The position numbers were made by a program, and so were the translations under genes. From the NCBI GenBank assembly GCA_963969395.1, contig OZ017801.1, positions 4,652,501 through 4,716,500 of the forward strand: a DNA stretch of 64,000 bases. The letters are read 5' to 3'. The notes under the pieces were generated by a model. It searched no databases. It was given only the letters and a program-made list of their open reading frames with translations, and was not told the DNA's origin. Source of the DNA: Pseudoscleropodium purum (lineage: Eukaryota; Streptophyta; Bryopsida; Hypnales; Brachytheciaceae). Of the stretch, positions 1 through 11,080 are shown piece after piece. Position 1 is the stretch's first letter; each line of letters begins with the position of its first letter.

Positions 1-539
1 AACACTCAATTTGGTGCTTTAGGAGTTAAAGAAACTATAATGAAAAAAATTGCCAAAATCCTAAAATTGATTTGACTTGTGGTAAGCTAGTATTAGTTTG
101 TGACCTATTATACTACAAGTGTATGAAAGTACTCAATACAAATTGATTGTATAATATACCATTAGAAAGTCATTGTTAAGAACATTAGTATGTCAATTAC
201 CAAATTGGTCTAAAACTTACTGCGAGGAATTTTATTAAAGGATTAATGGCAACTAATTCAAATATCAATACGTTTTAGCTAAAATTCTAACAACAATAAA
301 ATAAACCTATTATTTTACTTGGTTCTCCCTAGTTACATGGAAGTGATTAAAGAAACTTTGGATTGTTGATATGGTAAGATACTTTTCTAAGTTGAGAAGA
401 CAACAATTATCATTTCCAAATTAATGATCATACAATTTCATGCATATATTGTTATTATCACTATTGCTATAAATTTGGAATAATAGTTCAGCGTGTTTAG
501 TAGTACTTTGTAATTTATTATTTCCTTGTAAGTAATTAA

Positions 540-1461
540 CCCCTATAGTTCCTTGACTCTGTTTTTGCCAAAAACACTCCAAAACTGCCATTTCTTGGAC
601 AAGTTTCAAAATTTAGAAAAAAAACATTTTTGGGCACAAGTAACCGTAGGATCTACTAGTGAACTGGTTTGAAAAGATGAAAAAAAAATTTCAGAAATTT
701 CCACCGAGTAGATTGCAAGATATTTGCATTTGAAGTGATAAAAATCATTTTTTTGTCCCTACAAAAAACCGGGCAGTTGAACTTCACAAGGTCAAATTTG
801 TACGAAAAAATGTTCAAAATGATTGAAACTCTTTGAATTCAATCTTCAAGGCATGTTGGATGCATACTTGAAAAATTTCAAATTATTTAGAATTGTACAA
901 CATATAGGAAAAAAATAGTAAGTAGGTAGTAGTAGAGAATGATTCAAAATACTAAATTATTAAGAATTTAAATATGGAATTGAAAAATGTCAATCCCAAT
1001 GGTTGAAATGTTGTAATGAGAAATTTACATCCTAGGATTTTTTTTTTTCAAAAATATTGAAAATTGGATAAGATAAAGGATTTCAAAATTTATTTTTGAA
1101 TAGGAAATCCATAACTACCTGCAAACAAAAAATCCTCATAACTTTTGACTTGTTGACCAAAATTGAATGATTGAAAGATTTCCTTGTATATATAAGTCTA
1201 GAAAACAAATTTCAAATTTTGGTGGTTGAAAAAAATGCTTTTTTAGATCTGCCTGGATTGTCCGAGTTGAGAAACAAACTATATATTAGGCTATAACTTT
1301 TGAATCTAATTTCCAAATGTCATGAAATTTGTTGCATATGAAAGATATTCCTTGTCTACACCTTCTCTTACAACTTCAGCCTTAAATATTCAAATTTATG
1401 GTCACAATGGCCAACCCAAAATTTCTATACAGCCAAAAAACGCAGTCCGGTCCTTTAGGGG
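540..1461 (-). mobile_element. TTAA-flanked non-autonomous DNA element, copy A
   Basis: A 922-bp element bounded by TTAA on both sides (536-539 and 1462-1465). The left end reads CCCCTATAGTTCC and the right end reads GGTCCTTTAGGGG, so the termini are imperfect inverted repeats of about 10 bp. The interior matches the reverse complement of the element at 38167-39128 along its length. Examples are the block around 1040-1130 against 38520-38610 and 1250-1370 against 38260-38370. It has no transposase ORF. TTAA targets with CCC...GGG ends are hallmarks of the piggyBac superfamily; that assignment is an inference. The strand is set arbitrarily, with copy B as plus. Confidence 0.7.
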
Positions 1462-2724
1462 TTAAACTCTCAAATTGTATTCATATTTGATTAGACGTCT
1501 ATCTAGAAATGCTATCAAGACTGTCTTCTCAGCTTTTCCAAGTTGAGAAGACATACATGATTGAACTTTTACCAAATTTGTCATAAATAGGAGTAAGGTT
1601 TGATGGTGCTGGTTAAACAAACAAATGGGTTTCTAAAAGCACTTCTACATGTATTTTGAACTTAAAATGTAGAACTTGTACATCCAACTAGATATGTATA
1701 TAATTGGAAAGTTTCATTGTATACAAAGAAATGATAGATTATAGATAGCTATTAGAGGGGTTGAACTTTTATTCCAAATTTATAGTGATAGTGATAGTGA
1801 TAATAATAAATATCAATTTTAATAAATCCTCTCCAAACTATAATAGACAATAAATTCAAGTGGGAAATATACTAATTTAGAAAACTAAAGCAAAGAATAT
1901 GATGGTTGTATGAAAAATGCTCCTTGTAGCTTGATACAATGGATAGCAAGATTTCAATCAAATAGTGCTATATATTTACCACCAATATTGAATATTTCAT
2001 TTATTTTCTTAGAATATGTGGTTGATCAATTTTTTGAAGTGAAAGATGAAAATGAATTGATAAGTATGACAAAAATATCCCAATTAAGGTGGAATTTCAG
2101 AAATCTTGATGGAAATAAATAAAATATTGTATGTTTATTAGATGAAGTGTGAAGAATATTATATCAGTTATAATACATATTAAAGTGTTTAAATTTTTTA
2201 GTAGAGACAAAACTAGAAGGTTTAGAACAATTAGTAATAAAATTGTATAACAATAAACTTTTATTTCCTCAAGGTTGACTCTTACTTGATGATAAATCCC
2301 CCAAGGCATGTGGAACATAAGGTACAAGCACTCGTTCCTTACCTTGCACTATCACCCAATCTTGAAAATATATTGATACAAGTAGTCTAGAATGTAGAGT
2401 CTAGAATGTATAGATTGCATACATTAATACAAAGAATAGTTTTAGGTACACCAAGTACTTGAACTTCAAAATTTTATAGCTGATTCATATAGAATAAAAA
2501 ACTTACCATTTAAAAAATTCATGATTTCAAATTGTCACTAGGGTAAAATTAGTCACAATTCTTGATTCCATCCTAAAATACGTGGAATTGATTTTTATCA
2601 TCCTTGGTTATAGGGTGATATTCTTCTAGGTTTAGCCATGCAGGGACGATGTGAATCTAAAAGATTTGATGGATGACTTCATTGTTAATGTTAGAAAGCT
2701 TAGCTAGTTACTATAGAAATCATC

Positions 2725-4480
2725 TTTTAGAATATTGCGTGAATCATTGGTTTAAAAAACCCAAAAGCACTTATTGGTGGTCAAACTACTATTTGGGACC
2801 TTCCCTTTCCACACAAAATTTCAAAAATGAATATTTGTACTTCTATCTTACATGGATAGATTCTTTAATATCCATTAATACTACTTAGTGTTAGCAATAG
2901 CATTACAAGGTTAAGTGTATAAACCAAAAATGCACCTATTGATCTAATAGTCAAAGAGTTTTTGTGACAACCTTGAGTATTGAGTGGCATTGTGCTTCCA
3001 CAATTAACCTTGAAGAATGCTTAGGCACAAAAGAGGTATATGATTGACTTCATTATTCACTATAGAAACAAAGAATGCACCTATTGGTTCAATAATTGGA
3101 GCATTTTGTTGACTACCTTGGTTATAGGGGTGTCTTTCAAGGGGCAATTCTTAACCCTATAAAAATGGGTTGGTCTTTGAAGAAATCATCATTTTCTAAT
3201 ACCATGGGAATCAATCACTTAAAAAAATGGAAAAGTATATATTGGAAGTCAAACTATTATAGAAGATTTTCCCTTTTTACAACAAAACTTTAAGGATGAG
3301 GATGAATAGTTGCACTTCTATCTTATATACTTAACCCTTCAAGGACTTGATCCATTGTGAAATGGTCAAACTTGTTATTTGAGCTAATTTTAGCCTTTTC
3401 AATAGTATACAAACAACAATGTGATATTTTTACTACTTGAAACTCTGAATTCTATATCACTTTAAGAAATTGCAATTTGTTTCGTAAAATTTTTTAGTTG
3501 TTATCATTTTTGTTGCAAAAAATGAAGATAAATGAGTTAAAATAGAAAAAACAACCCACATTATTTGAAATTTTCTAGGGAGGTAAAATTAGCAATGGAA
3601 ATTAGCATGAAAAATTTTCAATTGGTTATTTTATTTTCTACATCCAAAATAGCCACATCAAACACATTGAGGTCAAATTCGACTATTGAACCAAATTTAT
3701 CCTTTTATTTAATTGATGTATAAAATTTTGATATTTTTTGCTAGTAGAAAAATAATATTTTATTTTATTATATATTTTTTCAATAATTTTGAAGGAAAAA
3801 TAAAATTATTGTGATTTTTCAAAGCTAAAGGTGAAAATAAAATTATATTGATTACAATATATATATTAGAATAATCTGAAATTTTTATTGTAAATGAAGA
3901 GTAGAATGAGAAACGTAAATTTATAATTTAAATTCAAAAATACATTTAAAAAAAAGAAAATATGAATGAAAAGTACACCATATTGTGTTATTTGGATTTT
4001 AACACATGGAGCTTTCAATTGCAATAACTCTTTCAATTTTTGACATTTTTCAAAAATTTAAAATGGAATGGAATCAAAACTTGTCAAGCTTTGTTTTCTT
4101 AGTTGAAATCAAATTTCAAAAATAGTTATTTTAGAAGTTGTAATCGAGGTTGACCAAGGCGCATTCACTTTTCGGATGCTTGCGAGTTTAAGGGTTAATG
4201 TCCGCGGTAGCATTACAAGGTCAAAAGACAAACCATCCCTTTGGGATATACCATCCTGTTGGATATTGTGGAAATTATTGGTTTAAAAAAATGCAAAAGC
4301 ATTTATTGGAAGTCAAACTATTGTAGAAGACTTCCCTTTTTCACAACAAAACTCCAAGGATGAATAGTTGCACTTCTGTATTATACACTTAATGTCCGCA
4401 GTATTATAGAAGACCTCCCCTTTTCATGACAAAATTCGAAAGATGAATAGTTAGGCTTCCATCCCACATGGAGAGATTCC
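2725..4480 (+). repeat. Diverged direct repeats, three to four units
   Basis: A unit of roughly 150-180 bp recurs at about 2735-2910, 3205-3330 and 4265-4400, with a shorter partial unit to about 4480. Each runs through a GGTTTAAAAAA-like block, then a GGAAGTCAAACTATT-like block, a CTTCCCTTTTTC-like block and a TTGCACTTCT block. The GTAGCATTACAAGG block at about 4208 matches 2897-2912. The second unit is interrupted by the 3335-4194 element. Its function is unknown; it is probably decayed mobile-element sequence. Confidence 0.6.
3335..4194. mobile_element. TTAA-flanked element with an empty-site comparison nearby
   Basis: An 860-bp insertion flanked by TTAA at 3331-3334 and 4195-4198. Its ends are CCCTTCAAGG and (reverse complement) CCCTTAAACTCG. 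It splits a repeat unit: the left flank ends TATATACTTAA and the right flank resumes TTAATGTCCGCGG. The neighbouring unit at about 4380-4400 carries the uninterrupted form TATACACTTAATGTCCGC. This shows insertion into one TTAA with its duplication. No transposase is encoded. The ends resemble those of copies A and B (CCCCTAAAGG), but internal similarity to them is weak. Confidence 0.7.
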
Positions 4481-6189
4481 TTGTCATTCATGGGCCGGAA
4501 AACGTCCACCGCTCCGTTTATGGCTTAAGTACCTTCCGTTGGACCTCCGTTCCACCTTCAGTTTCGCAGGACGTCCGTCCGCTCTTATACTCAATGGCAA
4601 ACAATACGGTATAATTCTAACTTACAGCAGTTGTATATTAGAGTGAGGCTACTCGGGTACCTGTCCTGGAAGCCTGAATGATATGGCCTGTCTACAGAAT
4701 TGAAGGGACAGAGACAGACACAAGAGACTGACTGATGCAGCCACGCATCCTCCCTCTCCAGTCCCCAGTCCCCATTCCATTCATTTCTCTGCAGTACGTC
4801 ATGATGGGGAGCTTCGTTAAAACTTGCCGGGAAGGCTGAGCATTTCACGGACTTCAAAACATTATACACAAGATCTATTATAACTTACTCCTGCTTGATT
4901 GGGAGCTCCAGCTGCAGCTGCCAGCCAGGTGAAGAAGCCCACTGGCCATGTTTTACATTATCGGGTTCCATCTGCCAGAGTGAAGACGGTTTCCCAGGAT
5001 GGCGCCTTCAAGGCTTGTCAGTTATCAAGTTAAGTTACCCCAACGCCCCAAGTCTGCTATCAGTTGCCCTTTTGGCAGCCCAAACACCACTGACTGACCC
5101 ATTTCTTTTTCATGCATTTTTTAATGCATATTCGTTTCCGCTTTCTGTCGGATCAGTTAAGTTAGGGCACCTGTTTCACCTACTTTGGAAATGGGGGAGG
5201 TAGAGATCTGGGTTTGGCCATCTCTTTGCTTCTGGGGACGCATTTGATGAGACTTGCTTGCTTGCTTGGCACAGTTTCGTGCATTTTGAAGTCCTTCGGA
5301 TCGTTGCTGCAGTGAGGCTACGCATGGAGTAAATCTTGTGAGCTTCCAGCTACGATTGAAGAGCAAGTGTTGGGTGAGTCTTCGTACCTGGCAGCATTGT
5401 ATGATCTTTTTCGTTTCTTGTTTAATTTGCTGGTGTACCTTGTTTGCTTGGATTGACAGAATAATTCAAATGCTTTGTATAATTGATGTCGGTGCTTGCC
5501 GTTAGGTCGTTACTTTGGACGTGGTAACGTGACAGTAAGGACTTGTTATGTTGAAGTAGAACGTGGTGAGGTGTTGTTTTCGTTCTATTTTCTTGTTTAC
5601 TGGACATATGTAACCTAAATGGTTGCATTTTATTCCATCATACTCAATCAAGGGTCTAAAAAGGGTGAAACGACACAAGATTATGAAATATGCATGCCTT
5701 CCATATTAAATGTTTAGTGGCCACCTTCAGGGTTCTTTCTGCGGAAGGGGGAATATTTAATTGATCAAGAGAGATAAATCAACCCCTACTGTGATGGAGG
5801 GTTGATATTGGAAGTGTAGGAATGCAGTTATTTTGACCCATTCTCTTAGCAAGGTCAGCTTATCCCTCACAAGATTAAAAAATTTAATTTCCCCTCGGTG
5901 TGAATGTGCACCCCTTCAGAAACTGATTCTATTGAGGTTGTAATCAGTGGGAAATCATTATTATAACTGGGTCAAAGCCCTTCCTGTTGTTTCCGAGACT
6001 CGATCTGATTTTATTTCTGGATACTATACAGATGGTTTGTGAAGTTTGCCTCGCCGGTTAGGACCCCTGCCTTTGATGGACGAAGTACGACGTTGAAGAG
6101 GTGGTGGAGAGGGCATGATATGCTTTTGACAGCAACGATATTTAGGATTTTGGGGGACATCAACCAATTGAAGAAGTGAAGCAGGCATC

Positions 6190-9100
6190 ATGACAATTCA
6201 GGAGACGTTGCAGGGGCTGAAGAAGCCATCGAGGAAGAAGAGCTTTGCATTTTGCATTATTCTGGCATGTGTGATTTTCATAATTATTGTTGCGGTTGTG
6301 GTTTCTACAGCGACGAAGCATGAGAAACCCACCACTAGTGGATTTAGTAAAGATTTTTCTATCACATGGGCAGAGAACCATACACGCATCTCCGACCATG
6401 GAAAAAGACTCGAGCTCATCCTCGACAAGGAATCTGGTTCGTAATCCATCCTCGCTTCCCTTAACATTCTTAACCAAGCCAGAAGTCTCCCACTTAACCT
6501 AACCAAAAATTCAAGTTTCTAAGAGAATGTGCTGTCAAAAGGATGACTTCCTTGACTCACTGTAAAGATCATTCTTCTTTTGATTCTCTATTCTTGGGTG
6601 CTTCAACAGTGTTTAAAGGATCCATGCTTCACTGGTGTAGAATATTGTTCCTTGTGGAGTATTCATATCTCTTTGCTAGCTGTAAGATATCCCAAACTTC
6701 TGGAGAGCCGCGGTTTCATAGTTTTGTAATGACCAATTTAATTCATAGTATTGTAAAAAGTATAAAGTAGGTGGAGTCAAATTTAATCACCAGAATCAAC
6801 AATGTGTGAGTTGATCTGTAAATAAATAAAATTGGACAAAAGAGAGTTCTCATGCGACAGTCAAAACTGCTTAAAAAAGAACATGAGCTAGGTATAATTT
6901 GTGCTTCTTTATCCTTGAAGGAATAATTTCTCATTGCTAGCAATTATGGTCTGAGCTCCTTAAGGTTCTCTTATTGCCCTTCTGATGGAGGATCTTGATT
7001 GAGAAGTGATGGCTACCGAAATTTCAATTTTCATGTACTCGAGGCCTGTGTCGTTTCCTTACTAAGAGAAACTTCGTATTAGCATGGTAGTTAAATAATT
7101 TTATGCTGCGCAGGTTCTGGATTTAAGTCAAACGATATGTATCTATTTGGAAGCATTAAGATGGACATCAAGCTTGTACCGGCTGACTCTGCAGGCACCG
7201 TCACAGCGTATTACGTAAGTCTTGCCATTCCACTCTTCCAGTTCAGCATGACTTTTACAAAACATTCTGGTTACATTATTTTTTCCGTGGAAGACGATTT
7301 TCAGTAAACAGTATTGACTCTTAAGTGCTGAAATGATGGCCACTTCCATGTCTGTACGAGTTGATATACTTCATTTAGGAAACCTTAAGGAAGGTGACAA
7401 AAATGACAGAAAAAACATAACATTCTTATATATGATACTATGCATCCTCTAGAGGAATTTTTATTGCACATAAAGGTAACTAAATTGGCTCATAATAATT
7501 CATTTTCAAGTCCTAAAAACTCCTAGCGATCTGATTCTTTCTTTTCATCTTTGTCTCAAAATATTCTCTCTATCATTCTTATAGCTCCATTCAAGCGTAA
7601 GCATGATTTCTTCTTTCACAAGGATGATCTTCCAATCGATTCAAGAATGTTATGAGTCATACCTTTATTTTTTTTTGACAATAGGCATATGTGTTGGCAG
7701 TTACTAGAACTGATCATTATCATCCAAAGTAGACTTTCTATATTAGATTAGGCATTTTGAGGCAAACGCCAATGAACTAGTGAGTTCCTATCTCATAATT
7801 TTCAGTAAGTCCTTTGGTTTCTGCTATGAAATCTCACTGCTACTTCTTTTGCAAATAATGTTTTTTCCCTTTTGGGCTGCAGCTATCATCACTGACTCCG
7901 AACCACGACGAACTCGACTTTGAGTTTTTAGGGAACACATCAGGAGAGCCTTACATCTTGCAGACGAATGTGTTTGCCAATGGAACTGGAGAGCGAGAGC
8001 AGCGCATCAATCTGTGGTTCGACCCAACAACAGACTATCACACTTACGGTGTGCTTTGGAACCGCCGTCAGATTATGTAAGCAGTTCCCTGAAAATCTTA
8101 GAGCACAAGAAGAAAAATATGTTCTTCAAGCACCTCCTGAGTAATGAAAACACTCTTCCAAGTTGCAGGATATCATATGTGTTTAGCAATCAATCCTTAA
8201 GAAAACACTTGATATATACCGTATCTGTTCTCAGTTTTTACACATCCTCTCATTGACTCATGAGATTTGTTTTCAATTTTTGCTCTTTTCCGAAACCGCA
8301 ATTTAGTACCCCTCCCCAGATTTCACATGCAACTTGCGGTACAATAACATTCTAAAGTAATCCATTGCATTTACGACACATTTGAGGTAACAATCAGTGT
8401 AAAGTCGATATTGAACAAAACACTTGATTTAAAACATATCAATAACTTGATGTTTTGCACCAATCAAGGTGTGCAGTTTCTTGTTTTGTCAAGCTTACTG
8501 CTCTTAACTATAATTCTAGTAGGAATATGGTTTGCATAGACCAAGGAAAAGACCTAGGAGAAGACCCACATGATGCTTAATAAGATCTGTTGTAGGTCTT
8601 CTTGTAGTCATTTCCATGGTATACACAGCCCATGTTTCCCTTAGTGTCTGCAACTTGAAGTGGCCATCAGTCCCAAGTTGAACTCATGCATGTAAATGCA
8701 TGATCATTTTACTTATGTGCGATAACTTGCTCTTCATCTTTGAGGCTCCACTTGGGAGCCGAAGATGAACAGACTCTTAATTCACACCAACCTCAAAGAA
8801 AAGTTGAAGTTATTTCTCCCCCTCTCTCTCTCTTCCTCTTCTTCATCAAACTCATAGCCATGAATAACATTCATTTCCGATGTACGCTGCACAGATTCTC
8901 GGTGGATGAGTTGCCCATCCGGGTGTTCACCAACAACGAAGACGTGGGGATGGCCTTCCCCAACCAGCAGCCCATGAACATCTTCTCCAGCATATGGAAC
9001 GGCGATCAGTGGGCAACGCAGGGAGGCAAGGTCAAAATCAACTGGACGCACTCACCCTTCATCGCGTCGTACCAGAACTACCACTTGGACGCGTGCGTGG

Positions 9101-9321
9101 CCGGCGACGCTTACGCGCCGTGCGCCACGCCCGTGGCCAACAAGTGGTGGGATCAGGCCGAGTATCAAGCGCTCTCCCTTTCCCAGCAAGACAAGCTGCG
9201 TTGGGTGGAAGAGAATTACATGGTGTACAACTACTGCTCTGATGTGAAGCGCAACCCGTCGGTTCCCTTCGAGTGCACCCGCAACTCCGGGGGCTTCCTT
9301 GGCCTTCGAACGCACAACTGA
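6190..9321 (+). CDS. XTH: Xyloglucan endotransglucosylase/hydrolase (XTH, GH16)
   Basis: Coding exons are 6190-6436, 7114-7214, 7883-8076 and 8895-9321, giving 322 residues with all junctions in frame and GT-AG introns. XTHs cut and religate xyloglucan in the cell wall. The GH16 signature [10 protein letters not shown] lies at residues 124-133 (nucleophile Glu126, acid/base Glu130), followed by the conserved N-glycosylation site Asn134-Thr-Ser. The C-terminal XTH extension holds the motif [14 protein letters not shown] and a further Cys. The N-terminus is odd: about 18 residues rich in Lys/Arg precede a hydrophobic stretch at about 19-39, so it could be an uncleaved type II signal anchor rather than a secretory signal peptide. 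The long leader probably holds an intron (donor at 5374, acceptor before 6032) and short upstream ORFs. Family assignment is firm; the subgroup is not determined. Confidence 0.95.
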
Positions 9322-9333
9322 GCTCTAACCTCG

Positions 9334-9375
9334 AACCCCTAAAAACCCTAAAAACCCTCAACCCTGAAACCCTGA
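9334..9375 (+). repeat. Telomere-like CCCTAAA motifs 3' of XTH
   Basis: Just after the XTH stop codon there are several imperfect units of the plant telomere motif: CCCCTAAAAACCCTAAAAA followed by CCCTCAACCCTGAAACCCTG, with another CCCTAAA near 9390. The units are degenerate and few. This is either a relic interstitial telomeric tract or chance AC-rich 3' UTR sequence. Confidence 0.5.
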
Positions 9376-11080
9376 ATTCTAATTCTAACCCTAAATTCTG
9401 ATTCTTAATTATCTGAATAAGCTTAGCATTCTTCACCAGTTGTTAAAGGTCCCTTTTAACTTGAAAGAGAACTAGGTATCTAAGAACAAATGTTCTTTCA
9501 AAGGATGAGCTAGCCTGCATTCCTCCCTGGTTGCCTCGCATGAAGAAGGATTCCATGCTTTGAGCTTTGTATTCTTGGGCCTTCAACAACGTTTGGAGAC
9601 CTGCATTTGTTATTAATAGAATGTTATGAGCATTTGAGCATGTTCTCATTGATGAGCTATCTATTAGTGTTTTGTTGGAATTTGTAGGTAATCCAAAGGA
9701 GAATGATTCTATATTTGGCATGCATATTTTTGGGCACCATAATAGTAAACTATGAAGGATTGTGTTGTCATTTGTGAATGATTACGTTCCAAAGGAGGTT
9801 TAATAACTTCAATTCATTACTAGTACCATTGTTGTATTGTAAAATGGAAACTATAGATGTTTCATGATGTTGAGTCTTTTTGTTTAGGTACAATTTGAAG
9901 ATGATAAATTTCAATTGCTATTATGTCAAGTTTATTGAGCTCCAAGTCTATAAAGTTCTTGCCTACATTAAAGTTTTAGCTCATTTTAAGTTGTGTGCAC
10001 TTCAATGCATTTAGAATTTAAGAGGGAATCTTCAACATAATGGAAGATTGAGATCAAAGTATATATAGGGTTCTTTCGATCTCTTATCTAAGTGGGATTT
10101 TTCCATCCCTATCAAAGAGGGTTGACTATAGAAAGCGCTAAAGATGCAATCTACTTAAGTTGTAAGTGTACAAGGTTGTAACTATGGCTAGTTTGAAAAT
10201 CCCTCCAAAATTTGGCATCAATCAACAGCATGAACACATATATGCTTGTTGTGTAGTGATCAACATAAGGGCATTGAATTTAGGCATGGATTTAAAAAAT
10301 CTACCAATTCAACTTAGCCTAACCTTAGTTGCAGTTTATCTGCCATATGACTTAAAAAGAGAAATCTCTTACACACAATTGCATCAAAGAAATTTGCTCA
10401 GTTACAGGTGATACGACCAAATGTCACTTGAGGATCAGCAATTTCAAGGTATCAAAGCTTTACACAGATACCATTCAAAATTGGTCAGGAGGATCAGGTT
10501 GAGGTGAATATTGGTCACAAATGTAATTGATCAATGTTTGCATCTTTGCTTGGCAAGTGTCAGCGCCTGTTTGTCCTTAGAAAATGCATTCTAAGTTGGA
10601 CAATATTTCATTAATATGAACGCCGTAGTAACCTCATGTTTGATGTAACAACCCAAGCTATGGTTGCTGAGTACCGGTATCATCCGGCAATTGAGGGCCA
10701 TAATAGAAAATTATTGATCACATTCATCACAAACCGTCAAACTTAATAGTAGGAAGAGAACTATGCCCAAGAGTAGAAGCATGTGTAAAGAGCACAACTA
10801 ATAGTGGAAATTGTAGATTTATTGGTAACCATCTATGTCACACTACAAACAAAATTTAGCGGAGCCCTGGGCGGCTTATGTCTTGTACAGTAAGACTTGA
10901 ATGATATTTCAAGTTCATGTTCTAAAATGTGCTACAGTATGAGATATGCATGCAACTCTGAGTGACCATATCGCCTTGCGAGCCAGCCGACCCCCTGGAG
11001 GCTAAACACCTTTCACCAACTCATCTAGAACCTGGCCTAAAAGTAGAATGTACTTGCACCTTGCAAAAGTGGACCCATTT
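9376..11080. other. Spacer between XTH and beta-COP
   Basis: No coding sequence is recognised. A stretch at about 9475-9640 resembles part of XTH intron 1 (about 6525-6665); both contain a CTATTCTTGGG or GTATTCTTGGG core followed by CTTCAACA. The end nearest 11080 is presumably the 3' UTR of the minus-strand beta-COP gene. Confidence 0.5.

Larger units (their letters stand above)
1..4500. other. AT-rich gene-free repeat region
   Basis: No gene is recognisable here. The stretch is very AT-rich, its open frames are short and match no family I know, and most of it is explained by repeats listed separately: a TTAA-flanked element at 540-1461, a second at 3335-4194, and diverged direct repeats from about 2725 to 4480. 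A further element-like end (CTTTAGGAG followed by TTAA) lies at 17-29, cut by the window edge. Confidence 0.7.

Noticed and set aside
8740..9321. A 193-codon single-exon gene
   Set aside because: Only 8895-9321 is coding: it joins in phase to the upstream XTH exons across an acceptor at 8893-8894. The first part of the open frame is intron sequence with a CT-rich tract.
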